DNA from: Lottiidibacillus patelloidae
GTDB taxonomy: Bacteria; Bacillota; Bacilli; Bacillales; SA5d-4
NCBI RefSeq assembly: GCF_002262935.1
Contig: NZ_NPIA01000009.1
Location: 18,087-82,086 of the forward strand
Reading direction: 5' to 3'
Length of the DNA: 64,000 nucleotides
Part shown: positions 1-10,826 of the stretch, piece by piece
Position numbering within the stretch: position 1 is the first letter of the stretch
Layout of the letters: each line of letters opens with the position of its first letter
The notes under the pieces: generated by a model
What the model saw: only the letters and a program-made list of their open reading frames with translations
Told to the model about the DNA's origin: nothing
Database searches by the model: none
Translations under genes and position numbers: made by a program

Positions 1-2926
<2,926 letters not shown>

Positions 2927-2944
2927 AATAATCCTCCTTACCGC

Positions 2945-3730
2945 TTACGCTTCTTGTCCTACTGTTTCATCTTCAATGCCGAGTTCTTCTTTCACCCAAT
3001 CGTATCCTTCTGCTTCTAAACGATGTGCTAATTCTGCACCACCAGATTTAACAATACGACCTTGCATCATTACATGAACGTGGTCAGGAGTAATGTAGTT
3101 TAATAAACGTTGATAGTGAGTAATAATTAAGCAACCGAAGTCATTGCCACGCATAGCATTTACTCCATTTGAAACTAATTTTAATGCATCGATATCTAAA
3201 CCAGAGTCAATTTCATCTAAAATTGCAAACTTCGGCTCAATCATCATCATTTGAAGAATTTCATTACGCTTCTTTTCTCCACCTGAAAATCCTTCATTTA
3301 AATAACGTTGTGAAAAAGACTCATCCATTTCTAATTCAGCCATTTTCTCATCCATTTTACGGATAAACTTCATTAATGAAATTTCATCGCCTTCTTCGCG
3401 ACGTGCGTTAATTGAAGAACGCAAGAAGTCAGCATTAGTTACACCTGAAACTTCACTTGGATATTGCATTGCTAAAAATAGACCAGCTTTTGCACGCTCA
3501 TCTACTTCCATTTCTAAGATATCTTCGCCATCAACGAATACTTTACCTGAAGTAACTTCATAACGTGGGTGACCCATAATCGCTGAAGCTAACGTAGATT
3601 TACCTGTACCGTTAGGCCCCATGATTGCATGGATTTCTCCACCTTTTATTTCTAAATTAAATCCTTTAATAATTTCTTTACCATCAATTGAAACATGAAG
3701 ATCTTCAATCTTTAAATGTGGTGTTGTCAT
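2945..3730 (-). CDS. sufC: Fe-S assembly ATPase SufC
   Basis: ABC-type ATPase that drives conformational change in the SufBCD scaffold. In the 261 residues the Walker A motif GPNGTGKST is at 38-46, the signature is [10 protein letters not shown], and the Walker B region is [12 protein letters not shown]. There are no membrane segments, as expected for the soluble Suf ATPase. It is the first gene of the suf operon, with a sigma-A-like promoter upstream near 3810-3838. Confidence 0.97.
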   Translation of the reverse strand: MTTPHLKIEDLHVSIDGKEIIKGFNLEIKGGEIHAIMGPNGTGKSTLASAIMGHPRYEVTSGKVFVDGEDILEMEVDERAKAGLFLAMQYPSEVSGVTNADFLRSSINARREEGDEISLMKFIRKMDEKMAELEMDESFSQRYLNEGFSGGEKKRNEILQMMMIEPKFAILDEIDSGLDIDALKLVSNGVNAMRGNDFGCLIITHYQRLLNYITPDHVHVMMQGRIVKSGGAELAHRLEAEGYDWVKEELGIEDETVGQEA

Positions 3731-3809
3731 TCCAATACCTCCATAACATCTTTATACATTATTTTAAATAGATTTCCTATTTGTCCATTCTCAATCTATT
3801 CTCATTCTA

Positions 3810-3838
3810 ATCTTATACTATATTAAAACTGTAAGCAA
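3810..3838 (-). promoter_or_regulatory. Predicted sigma-A promoter of the suf operon
   Basis: On the minus strand a TTGCTT -35 (3833-3838) and a TAAGAT -10 (3810-3815) are separated by 17 bases, about 80 bases before sufC. Assignment rests on consensus likeness only. Confidence 0.5.
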
Positions 3839-3910
3839 CAGATTGAAATTATTATTAACAATAAGGATAGTTTTAGCTATATGTAATCCCTTTAAACTTC
3901 GAAAAATAAG

Positions 3911-3938
3911 AAAAAACCAGTTAAAAAACTGGTTTTTC
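3911..3938 (-). terminator. Rho-independent terminator after the 50-aa small gene
   Basis: Perfect 8-bp stem AACCAGTT/AACTGGTT with a 4-base loop, followed on the minus strand by a T-run. It lies four bases past the small gene's stop codon and separates it from the suf operon. Confidence 0.85.
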
Positions 3939-3941
3939 CTT

Positions 3942-4094
3942 TTATAAACCAATACGGTTAAATACATTGCGTTCTAATTCGGAAACAATTTGGCGGCTTT
4001 TTTTATAGTCTTGTTCGCGTTCTCGCTCCACTTGCATTCGGACATCCAACTTTTGCTTGTACTCCTCATATCCAAATCCATGTGTTTGATGCAT
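3942..4094 (-). CDS. Small hypothetical protein, 50 aa
   Basis: A short minus-strand frame coding for a highly charged protein (MHQTHGFGYEEYKQ...) with an Arg/Glu/Gln-rich middle and C-terminus SELERNVFNRIGL, predicted mostly helical. I chose the ATG at 4094 because GGAG sits about six bases before it. An alternative ATG at 4106 would add four residues and has AGGTGAT just upstream. A strong terminator follows immediately, which supports a real transcription unit. It sits between YurZ and sufC. I do not recognise the family. Confidence 0.6.
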   Translation of the reverse strand: MHQTHGFGYEEYKQKLDVRMQVEREREQDYKKSRQIVSELERNVFNRIGL

Positions 4095-4345
4095 AGCTTT
4101 CTCCATATCACCTGTGTAATTCAGGTCAAGATCGCTGATAGCGAATCAATCCTTTCTTGTCTTTATATTTAATACATAAATATACTAACACGCTCCAATT
4201 TTTACCACAAACAGGAATAACAATTGTTTTGCTAAATGATTCATCATTGGTACGTTGTAACACTCACTACCACTTTTAGTCTTACAATTGCTATAAAATA
4301 CAATCTAATACTTCCATATCCTTCATTATTGCTGAATTGCTTGTC

Positions 4346-4708
4346 CTAATTTTTCAATTGATTTAATTCAGTTATAGACTCTTGTACTAAAGTAACAGCT
4401 TGACTCATCGCTGCTCCCCCACCAAATGCAGCTGTAACGCCTACTGCTTCTAAAATTTCTTCTTCACTTGCCCCATTATCCAGACATCCTTTAGTATGAT
4501 AAATAATACAATATTCATCTTGTGAGTAGATACCTATTCCTAATGCAATTAAATGCTTTTCTTTCTTTGATAATTTTCCTTCTTTAAAACAAGCTTCTGT
4601 AAATGCATTATACTTACTTGCTATGTCTGGCATCTTCTGTGTAAAAGTACCTAGTCCTTCTTTATACTCGTGTAATGCAAGCTCCGTTGAATTTCGAAAT
4701 TCTTCCAT
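4346..4708 (-). CDS. Carboxymuconolactone decarboxylase-family protein (YurZ-like)
   Basis: A 120-aa all-helical protein of the AhpD/carboxymuconolactone decarboxylase fold. Recognisable are the helix with [21 protein letters not shown] and the C-terminal [19 protein letters not shown] segment. The family's redox CxxC is not present; there is instead a Cys three residues before a His (CIIYH). B. subtilis yurZ has a similar length and lies next to its suf operon, so this is probably the orthologue. AGGAG precedes the ATG. The substrate is unknown. Confidence 0.85.
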   Translation of the reverse strand: MEEFRNSTELALHEYKEGLGTFTQKMPDIASKYNAFTEACFKEGKLSKKEKHLIALGIGIYSQDEYCIIYHTKGCLDNGASEEEILEAVGVTAAFGGGAAMSQAVTLVQESITELNQLKN

Positions 4709-4774
4709 ACTAATTCACTCCTTTTGCAATGTTTACAACGATTAGTATTCGTTTCTCCTTCCAACTCTATCCGA

Positions 4775-4807
4775 AAATAAAAAAAGAGAATGCAAAATCG
4801 CATTCTC
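4775..4807 (-). terminator. Terminator of the sigI-rsgI operon
   Basis: Stem GAGAATGC/GCATTCTC (4786-4793 with 4800-4807) followed on the minus strand by a run of seven T, 18 bases after the rsgI stop. Confidence 0.85.
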
Positions 4808-4824
4808 CTCTCTGCATTATTGAA

Positions 4825-6051
4825 TTAATCTTCTTCTCTTTCATCATGTTCGTCATCATCTTCATCTTCATCTTCATCTTCATCTTCATCTTCATCTTCT
4901 TCATCGTGATCCGAATCATCATGCTCGTCATCTCTATCCTCTTCGTCATTAGAGTGACCTGAATCATCAACAGTTCCGTTTACAGGATCACTACCTTCAT
5001 CTTCATTTTTTCCCTTTTTTTTATCTTTTTTTTCCTTGTCTTTATTATCATCTTCACAATATTCTTCAAAATATTCTTCTTGTTCTTCTGTTAGTTGAAG
5101 TAAATTACTTAATGCTGTGCAATTTATCGGCGGAGCTTGACCTTCGCTTCCATCATTTTCATGATTTTCTTCATTTTCTTCGTTATCGCTTTTATCTTTT
5201 TCTTTATTTTTATCTTTATTATTGTCTTTTTCTTTATTGTTACCTTCATTTTCACGATCAGCTTTTTCTTGTTCTTGCTTTTCCTTCTTAAGCTTCTCAA
5301 GTAAAGCTATACGGTCTTTTAGTTCTTCTTTTAGAAGTTTCACAGGCTTTGTTTTCGCTTCATTAAGAGTTAAATTACTTCCCTTTTTATTTGCTTCCAC
5401 AAGCGCAATATATCTTCCTAAAGATAGTCCTTTTCCATTCGCTTCTTCAAGCGCCTTCTTTTCTGCATGAACATACGTTACTTGCATCTGTGCAGTATCA
5501 GGTATGTTCGTGACTTGCTCCATTAGATTGCTTTCAAAGTTAGTATTGTTAGGACTATCAACAACTGTCGTAGCAATTAATAAATCTTTGTTTGTATTCA
5601 AATAGCCTTTTTCTTTTGCTATAACTAGTATATTGGCCATGAAATCTTGAACATTCATTTGTTCATACTTCTTTGGATTAGTGATCAACTCACTAGCATC
5701 ATCATTGAGCATCTTTATCGAGAGTACTTGCATATCTTCGTTAATTGACACTTCAATACTAGGATTAATATCAACACTAATAATTGCCATAACCTTGTTA
5801 TTTGTAGAGACTAGTGGATAAAATTGTGTCGCTAACACTGTTATTAGTACCATCATTGCGGCTAATGCTACTTTTGGGAACAGGTGAATTGACCAGGCAG
5901 GATTCGTTTTCGTTTCAACATTCGGCAATAATAACTCTTCTCCGATTATCGGATTTTTCCCTTTTGGGAAAGTTATTTTCTCAAATGTTCCGTCTGGTTT
6001 TAAAATTACTGCTTTTTGTTTTTTAACTTCCATAACTATTCCGCGCTCCAT
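4825..6051 (-). CDS. rsgI: Anti-sigma-I factor RsgI with acidic C-terminal tail
   Basis: Membrane anti-sigma factor that holds SigI. Residues 8-45 form the cytoplasmic RsgI N-terminal domain (AVILKPDGTFEKITFPKG). A single membrane segment spans about 59-81. An extracellular region of about 160 residues follows, then a Lys/Glu/Asp-rich stretch (about 245-345) and a nearly pure Asp/Glu tail (about 370-408). The start at 6051 is preceded by AAAGGAGG at good spacing; Met7 is an internal alternative. It lies 15 bases after sigI. Cellulolytic clostridia put carbohydrate-binding modules at this C-terminus, but none is visible here. Confidence 0.9.
   Translation of the reverse strand: MERGIVMEVKKQKAVILKPDGTFEKITFPKGKNPIIGEELLLPNVETKTNPAWSIHLFPKVALAAMMVLITVLATQFYPLVSTNNKVMAIISVDINPSIEVSINEDMQVLSIKMLNDDASELITNPKKYEQMNVQDFMANILVIAKEKGYLNTNKDLLIATTVVDSPNNTNFESNLMEQVTNIPDTAQMQVTYVHAEKKALEEANGKGLSLGRYIALVEANKKGSNLTLNEAKTKPVKLLKEELKDRIALLEKLKKEKQEQEKADRENEGNNKEKDNNKDKNKEKDKSDNEENEENHENDGSEGQAPPINCTALSNLLQLTEEQEEYFEEYCEDDNKDKEKKDKKKGKNEDEGSDPVNGTVDDSGHSNDEEDRDDEHDDSDHDEEDEDEDEDEDEDEDDDEHDEREED
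4845..4905. repeat. Hexanucleotide microsatellite inside rsgI
   Basis: About eight near-perfect copies of TTCATC/TCATCT, encoding the Asp-Glu tail of RsgI on the minus strand. The repeat could change copy number by slippage in six-base steps without breaking the frame. Confidence 0.85.
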
Positions 6052-6066
6052 TTTAGTCCTCCTTTC

Positions 6067-6816
6067 CTACTTATAATCGATATACGAAGCTAAGGCAGTA
6101 AACTTGCCGATATATATTAACGCTATCGCTATGATATATTTTCGATTACGTTCAATCGTTTTTCGACTGCAGTCGACGTGCTCTAATAAGTCTTTAATCG
6201 GCAACTGTTTTCGCTCTAATAAATAATTCGAAAACACTTCTGATTTTGCGACCATTTTAGCAATATTAATTGCATTTTCTCTTGCATCGATATGTTTTGG
6301 ACATTCCTTACTTAAAACAGCAAAGGAAATTTTAAAGTCTATTAGCATATTGCGATATTCTTCAATTTCATGCATTCGCATCTCTGCTTGCTTTTCTTGG
6401 TCATATTGATCTAGTGCTGCTTTTTTCTCCGCATAACTTTCCTCACTACGATCTTCGTCCTCATTTTCATCTCGCTCTAAATAAATATTGCGATTTTGTC
6501 GCTCTTCTTTTCGGATATGGTCGATTAATCTGCGTTGAATTACCATGTTTGCAAATGTTAAAAACTTAGCACCTTGGTCATCTGTATATTGATCTATCGC
6601 TTCATTGAAAGCTAGTAAACCGATACTATATTCATCCATAGAATCATTAATGTATCGCTTACATACTTTGGAAGCAACCTTCTTAATAAAAGGTCGGTAT
6701 TGCTGGATAAAATCATTTCGTAAATCTTCATTACCTTTTTGTATTTCTTTTATTTTATTTTCTACGGCTTTATCTTTTAAGCCACTTATAATTGATTTAA
6801 TGTTGATTGAACTCAT
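6067..6816 (-). CDS. sigI: RNA polymerase sigma factor SigI
   Basis: Alternative sigma factor of the SigI class, 249 aa (about 251 in B. subtilis). Region 2 is visible at about 35-110 (DFIQQYRPFIKKVASKVCKRY, DEYSIGLLAFNEAIDQY, FLTFANMVIQRRLIDHIRKE), followed by a charged linker and a C-terminal helix-turn-helix-like part (LPIKDLLEHVDCSRKTIERNRKYI). In B. subtilis SigI is heat-inducible and acts on envelope genes. GAGGTG precedes the ATG, and rsgI follows directly, the classical sigma/anti-sigma pair. Confidence 0.95.
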   Translation of the reverse strand: MSSINIKSIISGLKDKAVENKIKEIQKGNEDLRNDFIQQYRPFIKKVASKVCKRYINDSMDEYSIGLLAFNEAIDQYTDDQGAKFLTFANMVIQRRLIDHIRKEERQNRNIYLERDENEDEDRSEESYAEKKAALDQYDQEKQAEMRMHEIEEYRNMLIDFKISFAVLSKECPKHIDARENAINIAKMVAKSEVFSNYLLERKQLPIKDLLEHVDCSRKTIERNRKYIIAIALIYIGKFTALASYIDYK

Positions 6817-7079
6817 TTTTACACCTCAATTCCTCTCTAATGTCAGAGGATGCATTTATCAAAAGTATAACTAGTACAAATAGTTATATCATGAAAAACA
6901 CTCAATTTATGATACATTTTATTTACAATTTGTATAATTGTTTTATTTTTGTAAAGAAAAATATATTTTCTTACTTTATATCTATAATTTACCTTAAACC
7001 AATAACTTAGGAAACTAATAAATATATTGTTATCATTTCTATTATAATAAAGATTACTCTAAACTTAATCATTAAATGC
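6817..7079. other. AT-rich intergenic region upstream of sigI
   Basis: About 260 bases with very high A+T and no convincing reading frame. It must hold the sigI promoter. I saw several weak -10-like hexamers but no clear SigI-type or sigma-A site. Confidence 0.5.
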
Positions 7080-7108
7080 AAAAAAGCTTGGATCATTAGC
7101 CCAAGCCT
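7080..7108 (-). terminator. Terminator of the ba3 oxidase/CuA lipoprotein operon
   Basis: Short stem GCTTGG/CCAAGC (7087-7092 with 7102-7107) followed on the minus strand by six T, 20 bases after the lipoprotein stop codon. Confidence 0.75.
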
Positions 7109-7126
7109 TGTAGATTTTTTATACAA

Positions 7127-7462
7127 TTATTCAACGATTAATTTTGCTGTCATTTCCATATGGCCTGTTCCGCAAGCAATGCTACAGCGGATGATATATT
7201 CACCAGGCTCTAGATTCGCACTGTCAGTACCTTCTCCTTGAATATTAATATCTGTTCCATCAATCGTAATCCCGTGGTGACCGGTTGTGTTTTTTAAAGC
7301 GATTGTGATATCACCTGCTTTTGCATGATATTCATCTTGATTAAAGTCCCAATTGCTTGCTTCAATCGTAACATCTGCTTCTTTGTTAGAATCACTACCT
7401 CCACATGCTGCTAAACCTAACGTAAACATCGAAATTAATGCAAATATTAAAAGTTTTTTCAT
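7127..7462 (-). CDS. CuA-type cupredoxin lipoprotein
   Basis: A 111-aa lipoprotein with signal peptide and lipobox LAAC (Cys20), then a single cupredoxin domain. The C-terminal loop CSIACGTGHMEM gives Cys93, Cys97, His101 and Met104, exactly the C-x3-C-x3-H-x2-M pattern of a binuclear CuA centre. The remaining ligand could be His62 or His63. It follows subunit I of a ba3 oxidase by 39 bases with its own GGGGG-type ribosome site, so it belongs to that operon. Because subunit II already carries CuA, this may be an extra electron carrier or a copper-delivery protein; that is inference. Confidence 0.82.
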   Translation of the reverse strand: MKKLLIFALISMFTLGLAACGGSDSNKEADVTIEASNWDFNQDEYHAKAGDITIALKNTTGHHGITIDGTDINIQGEGTDSANLEPGEYIIRCSIACGTGHMEMTAKLIVE

Positions 7463-7501
7463 TTTCTTTTCCCCCTAAAATTAATAATATTTTATTATTT
7501 T

Positions 7502-9148
7502 TTACCACAAGTTATTAAACCCTGGTGACCCTGGAGGAGCATGTTCAATCATATTTATCACTGGGATTGTATAGGCAACCAAAATTAAAAATACCGTTAC
7601 CCCAATCCACAACTTCCAATTTTCTAATAATGCTGGAGCTTTTTCAGATTCTGCCGCAGCTTCACCAATTGGAAACTCTTCTGATCCTTTTGGAGCAAAA
7701 AATGCTAAATAGCTTAATAAACCTAGCAATAAGATGATTGCAATAAATAAGATCGATCCACCGACAGCCATTGCAACTTTATAGGACATCCAACCGACAG
7801 CATCTGGGTGATCGCCGTATGTTGTGTAAGCAGTTCGTCTTGGTGCTCCAAACAAGCCAACGACATGCATTGCACCGGACATAAAGAACATTCCTATAGC
7901 CCACAAAATGGTTTGGATATTTCCAAAAAGGTGTACCTTTTTCGGAAGTGTCCTTCCTGTTAAGTGTGGAATTAACCAATAGGAAATTCCGAAAAATGTT
8001 AAGGCAACGGAAGAAGCTACTGTTAAATGGAAATGACCTGTAACCCAAAGTGTATTATGAACAACTTGATTCATTTGGTTACTTGCATTAATGATTCCCC
8101 CAGCTCCTGCAGGGATAAAGATTAACATTCCAACCATTGGTGCAAAAAATCTTGCATCTTTCCACGGTAACTTTTTAAACCATCCGAATAATCCTTTTGC
8201 GCCTTTGGGTCGACCAGTCAATTCAAAAGTTGCAAACAGTGAGAAAGCCGTCATTAATGATGGGATAATTACCATGAATGTAAGTACTACTTGTAGGAAC
8301 TTCCAAAATGGCGAAATTCCCGATTCTAATAGTTGATGATGAAACCCAACTGGTATTGAAAACAGTAAAAACATTACAAAAGATAGTCTTGCTAATGCAT
8401 CACTAAAAATCTTTCCACCAATAATTTTGGGAATAATGACATACCAGCAGATGTATGCAGGTAATAACCAGAAATAAACTAGTGGGTGCCCAAAGTACCA
8501 GAACAGCGTTCGACTTAACAAAATATTAATCGTATCAACCCAGCCAAACGACCATGGAATAAATTGCAGAAGGACAGAAGCTGCAACTCCTAACGTTGCG
8601 ATTAGCCATAACAGCATTGTAATTACCGCCATAAAGCTAAGTAATGGAGATATCTCTCCTTTGTTTTCCTTCTTCCAATGATAGTATTGTTGGAAAATAG
8701 CAAATCCAGATAACCAGCTTCCGACAACTAGTAATGTAAGTGCAACATAAAACCAAGGTGACGCTTGTAATGGCGCATAAAATGTATAGAGTACAGTCGC
8801 TTTATTCAGTAAAACTAAAATAACTCCTAAAATAGTTCCCGCTGTCATTAGTAAAAAACCAGACCAACCTAGTCGTCTTGCTTTTACTGTCAGCGTTCCT
8901 GTTGTTTTACTTAGCCCAGCAATTAAAAAACCAATAATAAAAAAAGTAGTAAAGACTAGGCCAAGCAAAACACCGTGTGCAGTTAATAGTTGATAATATC
9001 CAATTCCAGCGGGCAATGTGATGGATCCACTTCTAACTAGTGTTTGAAGTAAGCCAGCAACTGCGCCTAAAAATAATGCGACAAAGGCTATAACTAAGTG
9101 GACTAGACTTAGATGAGCATCTTGACGGCTTATTGCTTTTTCGATCAT
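7502..9148 (-). CDS. ba3-type cytochrome oxidase, subunit I
   Basis: Catalytic subunit of a B-type haem-copper oxidase, which reduces O2 and pumps protons. The 548-aa protein has about 13 hydrophobic segments. Key sites are LLTAHGVLLG (haem-ligand His), FGHPLVYFWLLPAY (CuB His with the nearby Tyr) and VTGHFHLTVAS (two further metal His). The loop and overall length fit the ba3 family rather than caa3. The start overlaps the end of subunit II by four bases. An FNR-type promoter drives the operon. Confidence 0.93.
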   Translation of the reverse strand: MIEKAISRQDAHLSLVHLVIAFVALFLGAVAGLLQTLVRSGSITLPAGIGYYQLLTAHGVLLGLVFTTFFIIGFLIAGLSKTTGTLTVKARRLGWSGFLLMTAGTILGVILVLLNKATVLYTFYAPLQASPWFYVALTLLVVGSWLSGFAIFQQYYHWKKENKGEISPLLSFMAVITMLLWLIATLGVAASVLLQFIPWSFGWVDTINILLSRTLFWYFGHPLVYFWLLPAYICWYVIIPKIIGGKIFSDALARLSFVMFLLFSIPVGFHHQLLESGISPFWKFLQVVLTFMVIIPSLMTAFSLFATFELTGRPKGAKGLFGWFKKLPWKDARFFAPMVGMLIFIPAGAGGIINASNQMNQVVHNTLWVTGHFHLTVASSVALTFFGISYWLIPHLTGRTLPKKVHLFGNIQTILWAIGMFFMSGAMHVVGLFGAPRRTAYTTYGDHPDAVGWMSYKVAMAVGGSILFIAIILLLGLLSYLAFFAPKGSEEFPIGEAAAESEKAPALLENWKLWIGVTVFLILVAYTIPVINMIEHAPPGSPGFNNLW

Positions 9149-9618
9149 TGTTCAACCACCTCAATTCTTGCACTCATCGCTTGATGGCCAATGCCACAAT
9201 ATTCATTGCATAAAATGAGATATTCGCCAACCTCATTAAAAGTATGCGTTATTTTATTAACGTGTCCCGGTGTAATCATCATGTTTACATTCGTATGTGG
9301 AATTGCAAAGCCATGAACAACATCCTTACTAGTTACGATGAATGTCACCGTTGCACCTTTTGGTATCTTCACATTTCCTGGTGTAAAAGCAAAAGCTTCA
9401 GAAATCATGACAAGTTCATATTTCTTTTCCCCAACTTTAAAAAGACCTGGATTATTAAAAGGTGCTGTTTCATTTACTTTTTGTGGATCTAATGTTTCAT
9501 GTGCACTTGGTGGAGCATGCCCTCCTGCAAACGCACTTACTCCGACAATGGTTAAAAATAGTACAAGTGCACTAATGCCGATGGTCAGCCATATTTTTTC
9601 ATATTTATGAAAATGCAT
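9145..9618 (-). CDS. ba3-type cytochrome oxidase, subunit II (CuA)
   Basis: Subunit II takes electrons from cytochrome c at its CuA site. I use the ATG at 9618 (MHFHKYEKIW), preceded by GGGGGAAAGG; a longer reading from a TTG at 9639 would put the ribosome site inside the gene. The 157-aa protein has one N-terminal membrane anchor (about 9-31) and an outer cupredoxin domain with His102, Cys137, Cys141, His145 and Met148 (CNEYCGIGHQAM). It overlaps subunit I by four bases and follows the 53-aa subunit IIa. Confidence 0.93.
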   Translation of the reverse strand: MHFHKYEKIWLTIGISALVLFLTIVGVSAFAGGHAPPSAHETLDPQKVNETAPFNNPGLFKVGEKKYELVMISEAFAFTPGNVKIPKGATVTFIVTSKDVVHGFAIPHTNVNMMITPGHVNKITHTFNEVGEYLILCNEYCGIGHQAMSARIEVVEQ

Positions 9619-9639
9619 ATCCTTTCCCCCTACTAACAA

Positions 9640-9801
9640 CTACATTCTTGAGATAAACAAGAAATAGACGGTCAACCACGATAGAACAATAAAACCTCCT
9701 AAAGCTAAAACCGACAAAAATGTACCTTTCAATTTCTTGTCATTTTCACTTTTCACTTCAATATTTGTTTTCTCTGATAATTTAGTAAGCTTATTTTCCA
9801 T
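9640..9801 (-). CDS. ba3-type oxidase small subunit IIa
   Basis: A 53-aa frame starting MENKLTKLSEKTN, with a charged cytoplasmic N-terminus and a single membrane helix at about 29-50 (LSVLALGGFIVLSWLTVYFL). Position as first gene before subunits II and I, and this size and topology, match subunit IIa of ba3 oxidases. GGGAG lies about 10 bases before the ATG. It is too short to be called by most gene finders. Confidence 0.82.
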   Translation of the reverse strand: MENKLTKLSEKTNIEVKSENDKKLKGTFLSVLALGGFIVLSWLTVYFLFISRM

Positions 9802-9833
9802 TTCCTAGCTCCCTTCTTTTATTGCTTATTGTC

Positions 9834-9876
9834 ATTGTAGGTGAGATAAAAGTTTTATTCTGTGAGGAAAATCACG
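9834..9876 (-). promoter_or_regulatory. FNR-dependent promoter of the ba3 oxidase operon
   Basis: An FNR-type box TGTGAGGAAAATCACG (9861-9876; one deviation from TGTGA-N6-TCACA) lies 21 bases from a TACAAT -10 element (9834-9839, minus strand). This places the box centre at about -41.5, the class II activator position. No good -35 is present, as expected for an activator-dependent promoter. Confidence 0.78.
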
Positions 9877-9900
9877 CTTAAAGAATTAAATGAAAGAATT

Positions 9901-9932
9901 AAAAAAGCTTATGATGAATAATCATCATAAGC
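9901..9932 (-). terminator. Terminator of fnr
   Basis: Perfect 11-bp stem (9907-9917 with 9922-9932) and minus-strand T-run. The fnr stop codon lies inside the stem. Confidence 0.9.
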
Positions 9933-10650
9933 GGCATATACTTGCGGGACATCCTTCGCAATGGCAAATTTCTTTTAAATATTCTAAGTTTAATATTGTT
10001 AAGTAACCATTTTTATAGTCAATCGCTTTATCCTTTTTTAATTGGCTTAGCATTCTGTTAACTGTTTCTCTCGTAGAACCAATTAAGCTTGCTATTTCAA
10101 TATTGGTAAAGCGTTTATTAATTACAATTTTACTACCTGTTTGTTCTCCAAACGTATTTGTCATCCGAATTAACGTAGATGCTAACGCTCCATTTTTCCC
10201 AAAAAACATTAAATCTCTTAGTTTTAACTGTGTAAATTTTTGCATATGGCCCATCCAACTAATAAACTCAATGGCCACATCACCGTTCTGCCAGAGGAGG
10301 GATTCTAAATCTTCTCTTTGAATAACACCTACTTCACACTCAGTCAAAGCTTCAGCACTAAAGGTACATACTTGATCTTTGGAGCGGTCCATTTCTCCAA
10401 ACAAATCACCAGGTTGAAAATAATATAAACTTAAATCTTTTCCATCATCTGTCATTTTCGTTAATCTCACAGTTCCGCTTACTAAATAGTATAATTTCTC
10501 TGCCTTATCGCCTTCCCAGTATAAATATGAATCTTTCTCAACCTTTTGCTTATACATGATTAACTCTAACTTTTGAAATGAATCGTTGGAAAATGATAAT
10601 GTATTATGTTTAAAGTTCTCTGCCTGATTTAATGGACATGGTGTACTCAT
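9925..10650 (-). CDS. fnr: Oxygen-responsive regulator Fnr (Crp/Fnr family)
   Basis: A 241-aa regulator with a cyclic-nucleotide-binding-like domain (about 20-140), dimerisation helix and a C-terminal HTH (FTNIEIASLIGSTRETVNRML). The last residues hold C-x2-C-x4-C (Cys231, Cys234, Cys239), with another at Cys229. This matches the C-terminal Fe-S cluster ligands of Bacillus-type Fnr, unlike the N-terminal ones of E. coli. I chose the ATG at 10650, preceded by GGAGGAGGGG; a longer reading to 10722 would run through the promoter. An FNR box upstream suggests autoregulation. Confidence 0.9.
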   Translation of the reverse strand: MSTPCPLNQAENFKHNTLSFSNDSFQKLELIMYKQKVEKDSYLYWEGDKAEKLYYLVSGTVRLTKMTDDGKDLSLYYFQPGDLFGEMDRSKDQVCTFSAEALTECEVGVIQREDLESLLWQNGDVAIEFISWMGHMQKFTQLKLRDLMFFGKNGALASTLIRMTNTFGEQTGSKIVINKRFTNIEIASLIGSTRETVNRMLSQLKKDKAIDYKNGYLTILNLEYLKEICHCEGCPASICRL

Positions 10651-10681
10651 ATAAAACCCCTCCTCCGTATGCTTAAGTACA

Positions 10682-10723
10682 ATTATACAGAAGTTCAGCA
10701 TTATATATGTGACATAAATCACA
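10682..10723 (-). promoter_or_regulatory. FNR-dependent promoter of fnr
   Basis: A perfect TGTGA-N6-TCACA site (TGTGACATAAATCACA, 10708-10723) lies 20 bases from a consensus TATAAT -10 (10682-10687, minus strand), so the box is centred near -40.5. Suggests positive autoregulation. Confidence 0.8.
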
Positions 10724-10750
10724 CAAATTATTCAACTCATATAAAAAAGG

Positions 10751-10793
10751 TGTGAGAAATGTAACAGAAGCTTAAACATTTATCCTATATGAT
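10751..10793 (+). promoter_or_regulatory. FNR-like promoter of the MobA-like gene
   Basis: TGTGAGAAATGTAACA (10751-10766; one mismatch to TGTGA-N6-TCACA) lies 21 bases before a TATGAT -10 (10788-10793), centre about -41.5. The spacing is the same as at the oxidase promoter. Confidence 0.65.
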
Positions 10794-10826
10794 TACATTA
10801 TAAATTCTTTGAGAGGGGGTACATAA

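Noticed and set aside
4729..4970. Frames of simple repeats on both strands over the rsgI tail
   Set aside because: They come from the hexanucleotide repeat read in other frames; the rsgI frame has the start, ribosome site and family match.
7779..8048. Minus-strand 89-aa frame inside oxidase subunit I
   Set aside because: It is an alternative frame of a well-conserved gene, without a ribosome site.
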